DNA of 19,416 nucleotides. Source: Bacteroidales bacterium Bact_23. Lineage in GTDB: Bacteria > Bacteroidota > Bacteroidia > Bacteroidales > Lentimicrobiaceae. The notes below the pieces were generated by a model. It ran no database searches. It was not told the origin of the DNA and saw nothing but the letters and a program-made list of their open reading frames with translations. Numbering within the stretch: the stretch's first letter is position 1; each line of letters starts with the position of its first letter. Of the stretch, positions 8,825 through 14,709 are shown piece by piece. Location of the stretch: NCBI GenBank assembly GCA_001603685.1, contig LUZO01000180.1, positions 1-19,416 on the forward strand, read 5' to 3'. The position numbers and the translations under genes were made by a program.

Positions 8825-9044
8825 AGATTTGACCCGCCAAAGGCGGATTTGATCCGCCACGGCGGATGAAGATTTGAAGCACCTAACGGTGCATTTGAAG
8901 ATTTGAAGCACCTAACGGTGCTCCGCCTCTGGCGGATGAAAATTTGCACTCCTGCCTGCCGGCAGGAGATTTGCAGTCCCGGTCCGTGGCCGTGGCTCCG
9001 CCGCGGCGGATGCAGCGCCTGGCGGCGCTCCGCCTCTGGCGGGT
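8822..9044. repeat. Hairpin-module repeat tract 1 (nine short GC palindromes in ATTTGA-type linkers)
   Basis: This non-coding tract starts at the methyltransferase stop codon. Stem modules, as left arm / loop / right arm, are: 8834-8846 CCGCC-AAA-GGCGG; 8852-8867 ATCCGCC-AC-GGCGGAT; 8879-8892 and 8908-8921 GCACC-TAAC-GGTGC; 8922-8936 TCCGCC-TCT-GGCGGA; 8949-8968 CTCCTGCC-TGCC-GGCAGGAG; 8997-9010 TCCGCC-GC-GGCGGA; 9014-9029 AGCGCC-TGGC-GGCGCT; 9030-9042 CCGCC-TCT-GGCGG. Linkers in the first half repeat GATTTGAAG or AATTTGCA. Two loop classes appear: TNNC tetraloops and 2-3-nt loops. Short open frames crossing the tract are low-complexity artefacts. The same module family recurs at 19164-19313. 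The pattern suggests an REP/BIME-like dispersed element; no transposase is present to explain its spread. Confidence 0.8.
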
Positions 9045-9053
9045 TACTTTTCA

Positions 9054-9168
9054 CTCTGACCTCTTACTTCTTACCTCTTACTTCTTACCTCTTACTTCTT
9101 ACCTCTGACCTCTGACCTCTGACCTCTGACCTCCGACTTCCGACCTCCGACCTCCGACCTCCGACTTC
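9054..9168. repeat. Heptanucleotide tandem repeat, 16 units plus a partial
   Basis: Sixteen 7-bp units of consensus YTCYKAC run without interruption to 9165, plus a partial TTC. The units fall in ordered blocks: one CTCTGAC; six alternating CTCTTAC/TTCTTAC (effectively a 14-mer three times); four CTCTGAC; then five CTCCGAC/TTCCGAC. The array lies between convergent genes, 18 bp from the permease stop codon. A 7-bp period is not a multiple of three, so it is not a coding repeat. The remaining bases to 9186 show nothing notable. Confidence 0.9.
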
Positions 9169-9186
9169 AAAAATCCATTCAACGGC

Positions 9187-10482
9187 CTATCCCAACACAA
9201 ATTTCAGAATAAAGAGTGCGGCAAGCAGGTACATTACCCAGGTTACATCCTTGAATTTACCCGACAGCACTTTCAGAATTACATACGACAACATTCCAAA
9301 TACAATACCCTCAGCAATTGAATAGGCTAAGGGCATCATGATAATGGTAAAGAATGCCGGTATGGATTCGGTGAAGTCGCTGAAATCGATTTTCAGAATT
9401 GGGGTGAGCATGAAGAGCCCCACCAGGAACAGCGCCGGAGCGGTGGCCGCTGCGGGGATAATCAGAAACAGCGGAGCCAGAAAGAGCGAAAGCAGGAAAA
9501 GTCCGGCAACGGTAAGCGAGGTAAGTCCGGTCCGTCCGCCTTCGGCAACGCCTGAAGCGCTTTCAACATAGGTGGTAACGGTACTGGTGCCGAGCATTGC
9601 GCCAAAGGTGGTCCCAATGGCATCGGCAAACAGCGCCTGCTTTACCCGCGGCACTTCGCCGCCCGGGCCCAGCATATTGGCCTTGTCACTCACCCCAACC
9701 AGCGTTCCGACGGTATCGAACATATCCACAAACAGGAAGGTGAAGACCACCACCAGCATATCAAAAGTGAAAATGCGATGGAATTCCATCTTCATAAAAA
9801 TAGGCGACAATGAGGGAGGCAGCGAAACCAGGCTGCCTTCGGGCAAGTGGGTAACTCCCAGCGGCAAACCAATCAGCGCCGAGGCGCCAATCCCGATAAG
9901 CAGAGCGCCCTTCACATTTTTGGCGAGCAGTACACCGGTAATGACGATTCCGGCAAGCGCAACAATGGCCGTTGACGATTTTACCGAGCCCAGGCCTACC
10001 AGTACCGCATCGTTACGGATGATCAGGCCGGCATTCTGAAGTCCGATAAACGCAATAAACAGCCCGATTCCCGCCGAAACCGCATGTTTCATGTTTTTCG
10101 GAAGGCTGTTTACAATCAGCTCGCGGATGTTAAATGCGGTAAGCAAAATAAAGATGATGCCTTCGATAAAAACGGCGGTAATGGCGAACTGCCAGCTATG
10201 TCCCATTCCAAGAACCACCGTAAAGGCAAAAAAGGCATTCAGCCCCATTCCCGGAGCCAGTGCAAACGGCAGCTTTGCATACAGCGCCATCACCAGCGTT
10301 GCGGCAAACGAAGCGAGCACCGTAGCCGTAAACAGCGCGTTTTTATCCATGCCGGTCGCACTCAGAATGGAAGGGTTCACAGCCAGGATATAGGCCATGG
10401 TCATAAAAGTGGTTAAACCCGCCAGCACTTCGGTACGGACATTGGTTTTGTTTTCGCTTAACCGGAATATCTTTTCAAACAT
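9187..10482 (-). CDS. NCS2/AzgA-type purine permease (adenine/guanine/hypoxanthine)
   Basis: This 431-residue inner-membrane protein belongs to the AzgA-like branch of the NCS2 (nucleobase-cation symporter 2) family, which imports hypoxanthine, guanine or adenine with protons. The N-terminus (EVLAGLTTFMTMAYILAVNP) is diagnostic of this branch. Further motifs are APGMGLNAFFAFTV near residues 76-89, FVDMFDTVGTLVGV near 251-264, and GTSTVTTYVESASGVAEGGR near 298-317, all regions that form the substrate site in the family. Length and the many hydrophobic segments fit the usual 12-14-helix fold. The gene lies 23 nt downstream of a Tsx-like outer-membrane channel on the same strand, implying co-transcription and passage of purines across both membranes. 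The exact base preference is not resolved by sequence alone. Confidence 0.92.
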   Translation of the reverse strand: MFEKIFRLSENKTNVRTEVLAGLTTFMTMAYILAVNPSILSATGMDKNALFTATVLASFAATLVMALYAKLPFALAPGMGLNAFFAFTVVLGMGHSWQFAITAVFIEGIIFILLTAFNIRELIVNSLPKNMKHAVSAGIGLFIAFIGLQNAGLIIRNDAVLVGLGSVKSSTAIVALAGIVITGVLLAKNVKGALLIGIGASALIGLPLGVTHLPEGSLVSLPPSLSPIFMKMEFHRIFTFDMLVVVFTFLFVDMFDTVGTLVGVSDKANMLGPGGEVPRVKQALFADAIGTTFGAMLGTSTVTTYVESASGVAEGGRTGLTSLTVAGLFLLSLFLAPLFLIIPAAATAPALFLVGLFMLTPILKIDFSDFTESIPAFFTIIMMPLAYSIAEGIVFGMLSYVILKVLSGKFKDVTWVMYLLAALFILKFVLG

Positions 10483-10505
10483 GGGATTTCGTTTTTTGGG
10501 TTAAA

Positions 10506-11207
10506 TCAGAATGTCCATTTGGCTGCAACGGTGGGGTTTACCACAAAGCCTTCGGCTGTGCCGAAATTGCTGCCCAGCTCTATTTCGCTTCCGACTGAAA
10601 TATTGGAAGTGATGTTATACCAGAACTGAGGTTCGGCTAGGAATATGAATTTCGTCTTTTTTACCGACTCCCCTTTGAGAAATGCGTTGTCTTCGCGCCA
10701 GAAATCGGCGAAACCACTGAAAGTGAACTTCTTGTCCAGCAGATGCATATACCACACGCCGGTAAGCTGAAAGGCTGCATCGTGCTTCCCCCTGATGTAC
10801 TTGTACAAAGCCTGAAAGGTAAATCCGCGGGTAAAATCGCTGTTGTTCCAGATGTAGTCCACACCACCCAGCCACGCATCGTTGATCTGATATGCATATT
10901 GATCGCTACCTATCTGAAACTGGCCGAAACCGCCGTTGTACTCGGCATGAAATGCAAAGGGCGATTTGCCAAGGTTGATTTCACGGGCAATCTCAAAATA
11001 GGCAAGGCATACTCCCTTTACCTCACCGACATTGTAATCCATATCGATGAAAAAGAAGGTAGAGCCCCATTTGTCGGGCCTGAACATCTCAACCGTGCTG
11101 GTCAGATACTTGCGGTCTTTGCCCAGATCGTAATGAAGCTGAACATTCTGTGACATGGCGCCGGAAGCGATGAGCGCCAAGAGTAAAACAATGATTTTTT
11201 GTTTCAT
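10506..11207 (-). CDS. DUF5020 / Tsx-like outer-membrane nucleoside channel
   Basis: This 233-residue protein has a signal peptide (MKQKIIVLLLALIASGAMS) with likely cleavage before Gln20. It ends in Phe (VAAKWTF), typical of outer-membrane beta-barrels. The segment EMFRPDKWGSTFFFIDMDYN and the following alternating strands resemble DUF5020 and the Tsx nucleoside-channel superfamily, in which 12 strands form a narrow nucleoside-specific pore. It is the first gene of a two-gene minus-strand operon with the purine permease, which supports nucleoside or purine passage. A TATTTTTG box lies 33 nt upstream. The family call comes from motif recollection, not a search; the nucleoside role is inferred from superfamily and neighbour. 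Confidence 0.8.
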   Translation of the reverse strand: MKQKIIVLLLALIASGAMSQNVQLHYDLGKDRKYLTSTVEMFRPDKWGSTFFFIDMDYNVGEVKGVCLAYFEIAREINLGKSPFAFHAEYNGGFGQFQIGSDQYAYQINDAWLGGVDYIWNNSDFTRGFTFQALYKYIRGKHDAAFQLTGVWYMHLLDKKFTFSGFADFWREDNAFLKGESVKKTKFIFLAEPQFWYNITSNISVGSEIELGSNFGTAEGFVVNPTVAAKWTF

Positions 11208-11240
11208 AATTCAGTGTGGCTGGTTGGTGAAAATTTGCGG

Positions 11241-11248
11241 CAAAAATA
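11241..11248 (-). promoter_or_regulatory. Predicted -7 promoter box for the purine-uptake operon
   Basis: On the minus strand these bases read TATTTTTG, followed by CC, an exact match to TAnnTTTG. No clear -33 TTTG element is seen at the usual spacing. No purine-riboswitch core was recognised in the short leader before the start at 11207. Confidence 0.5.
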
Positions 11249-11326
11249 TGGAGATGGCGCAAATAAAAAAAATATCGTTTTCCTGATTATGAATTACCGG
11301 TTAAAGCATTTTAATTGGTTGAAATT

Positions 11327-11363
11327 TTAATTATATACTATTGATATTCAATCATATAATTAA
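11327..11363. repeat. Nested AT-rich inverted repeat between divergent genes
   Basis: A perfect 10-bp inverted repeat, TTAATTATAT (11327-11336) and ATATAATTAA (11354-11363), encloses a second dyad, ATTGA-TAT-TCAAT (11340-11352). It lies in the 272-bp gap between the Tsx-like channel (minus) and DoxX (plus). It could be an operator, but AT-rich dyads also arise by chance; no regulator gene is adjacent. The rest of the gap shows only the predicted channel promoter. Confidence 0.45.
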
Positions 11364-11479
11364 TCAAATCTTTTTAATGACATATTTTCTCAGATAAAAA
11401 AACAAAAGGATTGCTCCCCCCTGAGCCTTTTGAACCTTTATGACATATTCTTGTTCTTACATAGAAAAACCGACAACAT

Positions 11480-11902
11480 ATGCTAAAATGTATTAACAAT
11501 TTCTGCAGCAGGTCGATGGCCGACCTCGGATTGCTCGTATTACGGGTGGTCCCCGCTGCCTTCATGATTTTAAATCATGGTTTATTCAAGGTTATGAGCT
11601 TCTCCCGCATGGTTGAAGACGGCTCTTTTCTGCCGGTTCTGGGCAGTGTGATGCTGGGGCTTTCGCTCGCCATTTTTGCCGAAGTGCTGATGTCGCTGTT
11701 TGTGATTCTCGGGCTGTTTACCAGGCTGAGCGTTATCCCGCTGATGGTAACCATGCTTGTTGCCGCCTTTATTGCCAGCGCCGGACAGCCTTTTGCCGCA
11801 AGAGAACTGGCACTGCTCTACCTGATGATTTTCACCACCCTCTTCTTTACCGGCCCTGGAAAATATTCGCTTGATTATCAGCTTTTCCGGAAGAAAAAGT
11901 AG
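11480..11902 (+). CDS. DoxX family membrane protein
   Basis: This 140-residue inner-membrane protein is predicted to have four helices. LGLLVLRVVPAAFMILNHGLF matches the first helix and the R-x-x-x-G/N-H-G pattern of DoxX-type proteins. Later segments LGLSLAIFAEVLMSLFVILG and LALLYLMIFTTLFFTGPGKYSLD include the typical GPG-x-x-S-x-D end. DoxX relatives include a subunit of an archaeal thiosulfate:quinone oxidoreductase and redox-related proteins, but most bacterial members have no proven role. The ATG at 11480 is used; ATG at 11516 would also be possible. It stands alone on the plus strand and converges on the amylase operon with only 17 bp between stops. A TATTCTTG at 11446-11453 resembles a -7 box with one mismatch. 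Confidence 0.88.
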   Translation: MLKCINNFCSRSMADLGLLVLRVVPAAFMILNHGLFKVMSFSRMVEDGSFLPVLGSVMLGLSLAIFAEVLMSLFVILGLFTRLSVIPLMVTMLVAAFIASAGQPFAARELALLYLMIFTTLFFTGPGKYSLDYQLFRKKK

Positions 11903-11919
11903 AAATAGAAGTTTCTGAC

Positions 11920-12390
11920 CTATAACGATTTCAGCTCCTCACGGTAATCGTGCTGCAGGTCTTCGTGCAGTGCCGAAAGCGCTTTTTCAATTTTCTGAAT
12001 CTGGTTTTTATAGAGATTAACCAGTGAGTTGGCCTGCTGCCATTCAAAACCGGCTTCTTTCAGAGAGCGGCAGAAGAAGAGCAGCAGCTCCGCTTCGGTC
12101 TGCTTCGATCCGGAGAAACGGATGTATTTGTTTATGTTTCGAACTATCTTCCTCACTCCCTTGCGGATAAAATAGATGTGCGAAGTATTGATTTCAGCAA
12201 ACAGACGGCTGATTTCCAGCTTTATTTCGCGCACATAGGCGGCTTCGTCGTCGGCTTCGAACAACAGATAGGAGAGCAGTTCCTTGTTCTCTGCCTTGTA
12301 TCTGGCCAGGTGCAGGCAAATCTCAGTCAGCTCCTTCTGCGAGCGGCCGGCCAGTTCGCTTTTCAGCATTGCAATCGAAGCGGGTTTCAT
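11920..12390 (-). CDS. Hypothetical protein, helical and highly charged
   Basis: This 156-residue protein matches no family I can name. It has no signal peptide or membrane segment and is rich in Glu, Lys, Leu and Arg. Its spacing of hydrophobics suggests an all-helical cytoplasmic fold; the C-terminal half (QQANSLVNLYKNQIQKIEKA) could form a coiled coil. The middle contains a basic patch (FIRKGVRKIVRNINKYIRF), which might bind nucleic acid or a partner, though this is only a suggestion. Its ATG overlaps the stop of the DUF3820 gene by 4 nt (ATGA), so the two are almost certainly translationally coupled. It is the last gene of the amylase operon. Confidence 0.8.
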   Translation of the reverse strand: MKPASIAMLKSELAGRSQKELTEICLHLARYKAENKELLSYLLFEADDEAAYVREIKLEISRLFAEINTSHIYFIRKGVRKIVRNINKYIRFSGSKQTEAELLLFFCRSLKEAGFEWQQANSLVNLYKNQIQKIEKALSALHEDLQHDYREELKSL

Positions 12391-12638
12391 TTCTGATGAT
12401 TTCTTTTGATCGGCTCCAGCAGGTACTCCAGCCCGTTGAGCTTAATTTCATAGATGGTTTGAAGCAGCATGCCGAGTTTCCCTTCCGGGAATCCGTTGCG
12501 GCCGAACCATTCCAGATACGATACAGGCAGATCGCAGAGCAGCCGGCCCTTGTATCTGCCGAAAGGCATGGACATACGCACAAGCTGCACAAGAATTTGA
12601 GGGTCGGGGCCCATGGAACTCAGGGAATCCTCTGTCAT
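12387..12638 (-). CDS. DUF3820 family small protein
   Basis: This 83-residue cytoplasmic protein contains the compact DUF3820 signature: MPFGRYKGRLLCDLPVSYLE, then WFGRNGFPEGKLGMLLQTIY, then EIKLNGLEYLL. Pfam calls the family a putative quorum-sensing-regulated virulence factor, but its biochemical role is not established and that label should not be carried over. The size is typical for the family. The start ATG overlaps the amylase stop by 4 nt (ATGA) and its own stop overlaps the next start by 4 nt, giving a tightly coupled middle position in a three-gene operon. A downstream internal Met (MGPDPQ) is an alternative start, but the overlap favours 12638. Confidence 0.88.
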   Translation of the reverse strand: MTEDSLSSMGPDPQILVQLVRMSMPFGRYKGRLLCDLPVSYLEWFGRNGFPEGKLGMLLQTIYEIKLNGLEYLLEPIKRNHQK

Positions 12639-14512
12639 TTTTCCAGTTTAAGAATCAGCGAGGCAAGGGGTGGCAGACTGATTTTTACCTTTCCGGCGCC
12701 TTCGGAAACCACCAGCTCCGGTTTCACTTCACCGTAAAGCTGATCGGTTAGGGCGTATTTGCCATCGGCAAGATTCCATTCCTTAATCACCTCAGCGGGG
12801 AGCTGAAGTTCGTATTCATCGGTAGCCCAATCCTTAAAGTTCACCAGCACAATCAGTTGCTCATCGCTGCTCCATCTGGCAAACGCAAATCCCTTCTCGT
12901 AATAGCCGGGGCTGTTTATCCGGTTGTGGGCGTGCAGGCTGTAGTATTTCCCCATCAGGGCGCTACTCCGGATGGTGAAGTTGAGCAGGCGCGAATAGAA
13001 ATCGCGCAGTTCCTTCTCCTCCGCCGAGAGCTGTCCGCCGTCGAACTTTCCGCCGTTCATCCAGCGCTGGTGGGCCGGAACACCCCAGTAGTCGAAGATG
13101 GTGGTACGGGTTTCGCTTCCGAAGCCTGCATTGCCGTCGCCCGGCTCACCCACCTCCTGACCGAAATAAACCATGGTCGGCGAAGTGCTGATGGTTGAGC
13201 TCAATACCATTGCCGGCTTTCCTTTTACGGCATTGCCCGCAAAATCGCGGCTCGGAATCCGCTGTTCGTCATGGTTTTCGAGAAAGTGCAGCATGTGGTG
13301 TTCGATATCGGCCAGCCCGTTCTGAATCCCTTCGATGTGGTCGGCCGAGCCATGCCCCTGAATGATATTCTTCAGGGTATCGTACAGCTCCACCTTATCA
13401 TACAGATAGTCCATTTTGCCCAGACGGATGTAATCGCGGTAGAGCGAGGGGTTATACACCTCGGCAAGCAGGAAGGCATCGGGCCTGGCATTTTTGATGG
13501 AGGAGTTCATAAAGCTCCAGAACTCCACCGGCACCATCTCGGCCATATCAAACCGGAATCCGTCCACCCCAAACTCAATCCAGTAGAGGGCAATATCGCG
13601 GAACTTCTTCCAGCTGTCGGGCACATCCTTACCCTGCCAGAAATTGTAATGGGCGGCGGCAGGCTCGTTTTCGAAGCCGGCGGGGAGGGTTTCAAAATCT
13701 TTGGTTCCGTCGGGTTTCACACCGTAGTTGATTTTCACGGTTTCGTACCAGTCGTTGAAGTCGGGCTGCGCCATACGCGAACCATTGCCGGTCCATTTTG
13801 CGGGAAATTCGATGAATTTCCCGTCTGCCAGCGGATGGGGATCGCCGCCCAGCGGTTTGTACCACTCAGGAAACTGAGGCACCCGGAACGGCTGGCCGGG
13901 GATGTAGTAGAAGTTGTTGTTGCGGGCATACTCCACCGAGGGGTCGTCAGATGCGCCGAAATCTTCAACTCCCGGAGGGTTCGACAGCGATTTGTAGTGG
14001 CGCGCCACATGGTTGGGCACAATATCTATGATTACCTTCATTCCGTGGCGGTGGGTGCGCTCCACCAATGCACGGAACTCTTCCAGGCGATTCGCCGGAT
14101 CCACCGCCAGATCGGGATTTACATTGTAGTAATCCTTCACCGCATAGGGGCTTCCCGCCCTGCCCTTCACCACATCAGGGTCGTCGTCGCTGATGCCATA
14201 GGCGGAATAATCGCGGATAACAGCATGGTGCGGCACACCGGTGTACCAGATGTGCGTAACGCCCATCGCCCGGATCTCCTCCAGCGCCTTATCATTGATG
14301 TCGTTGTACTTGCCCACCCCGTTCTCTTCAATGGTTCCCCAGGGTTTGTTAGTGGTGTTGGTGTTGCCGTATAAACGGGTAAATATCTGATAGACTACGG
14401 CTTTCCCGGAAGGTTGCTCCATACTTTCGGATTTTGCTTTTTCTGAATTTGTGCTGCATGAACATAAAAATACCGGAATCAGAGCCGGCAGAATAAAACG
14501 GAACAGTTTCAT
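12635..14512 (-). CDS. Alpha-amylase family glycoside hydrolase (GH13), lipoprotein
   Basis: This 625-residue GH13 enzyme is predicted to cleave alpha-glucans by a retaining mechanism. The N-terminus has a lipoprotein signal with lipobox LCSC (Cys19), so it should be membrane-anchored in the periplasm or at the surface; no strong acidic surface-export motif follows the Cys. The four GH13 regions are visible: region I DIVPNH (163-168), region II GFRFD with nucleophile Asp322, region III AE with acid/base Glu351, and region IV ENHD with Asp415. A C-terminal beta-sandwich follows the barrel (from about residue 540). It leads an operon with DUF3820 and a hypothetical protein and diverges from a porin gene. 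There is no SusC/SusD pair nearby, so this is not a standard polysaccharide-utilisation locus. Exact specificity (amylase, maltogenic or other) is uncertain. Confidence 0.93.
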   Translation of the reverse strand: MKLFRFILPALIPVFLCSCSTNSEKAKSESMEQPSGKAVVYQIFTRLYGNTNTTNKPWGTIEENGVGKYNDINDKALEEIRAMGVTHIWYTGVPHHAVIRDYSAYGISDDDPDVVKGRAGSPYAVKDYYNVNPDLAVDPANRLEEFRALVERTHRHGMKVIIDIVPNHVARHYKSLSNPPGVEDFGASDDPSVEYARNNNFYYIPGQPFRVPQFPEWYKPLGGDPHPLADGKFIEFPAKWTGNGSRMAQPDFNDWYETVKINYGVKPDGTKDFETLPAGFENEPAAAHYNFWQGKDVPDSWKKFRDIALYWIEFGVDGFRFDMAEMVPVEFWSFMNSSIKNARPDAFLLAEVYNPSLYRDYIRLGKMDYLYDKVELYDTLKNIIQGHGSADHIEGIQNGLADIEHHMLHFLENHDEQRIPSRDFAGNAVKGKPAMVLSSTISTSPTMVYFGQEVGEPGDGNAGFGSETRTTIFDYWGVPAHQRWMNGGKFDGGQLSAEEKELRDFYSRLLNFTIRSSALMGKYYSLHAHNRINSPGYYEKGFAFARWSSDEQLIVLVNFKDWATDEYELQLPAEVIKEWNLADGKYALTDQLYGEVKPELVVSEGAGKVKISLPPLASLILKLEK

Positions 14513-14537
14513 AAGTTCGGGTTTACTGTTGCAGTTC

Positions 14538-14545
14538 CAAAGATA
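14538..14545 (-). promoter_or_regulatory. Predicted -7 promoter box for the amylase operon
   Basis: On the minus strand this reads TATCTTTG, an exact TAnnTTTG match, 26 nt before the amylase ATG. A TTTC on the same strand about 21 nt upstream (14567-14570) may serve as a -33 element. The following bases, GAACTGCAA, nearly match those after the porin promoter. Confidence 0.6.
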
Positions 14546-14680
14546 GGGAAGTTTTCATTCGGCAGCGAAATCACAAACGGAGCCGTCAGAATAAATGCGG
14601 AATTGGCCATCCGGCAGCCGAAGCTGTGCATGATGAGAGAATAATCCCCGGCAAACCGGGTGAATAAGCTCCGTTAATTT

Positions 14681-14688
14681 TATCTTTG
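14681..14688 (+). promoter_or_regulatory. Predicted -7 promoter box for the porin-esterase operon
   Basis: TATCTTTG followed by CA is an exact Bacteroidota -7 box, 21 nt before the porin ATG at 14710. The -33 element is not clear. An 8-bp dyad, AACTGCAA-TT-TTGCAGTT (14690-14707), fills the short leader and ends 2 nt before the ATG. A weaker hairpin, CCCGG-CAAA-CCGGG (14647-14660), lies upstream. Confidence 0.6.
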
Positions 14689-14709
14689 CAACTGCAATTT
14701 TGCAGTTTT

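Noticed and set aside
8822..9044. Possible CRISPR array
   Set aside because: Palindromes vary in arm sequence, spacing is irregular and very short, there are no unique spacers of constant length, and no cas gene is near.
8822..9186. Several short open frames on both strands in the repeat tract
   Set aside because: Their proteins are translated repeats (runs of Leu, Thr, Ser, Pro or Gly/Arg-rich) and change with repeat unit. No coding signal is present.
11208..11479. Purine riboswitch before the purine-uptake operon
   Set aside because: The conserved core and loop sequences of the purine aptamer were not found on the minus strand, and the leader from the predicted start is too short.
13271..14374. 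367-codon plus-strand open frame opposite the amylase gene
   Set aside because: The minus strand encodes a full GH13 enzyme with all catalytic residues. The plus frame has no signature and is a codon-bias shadow.
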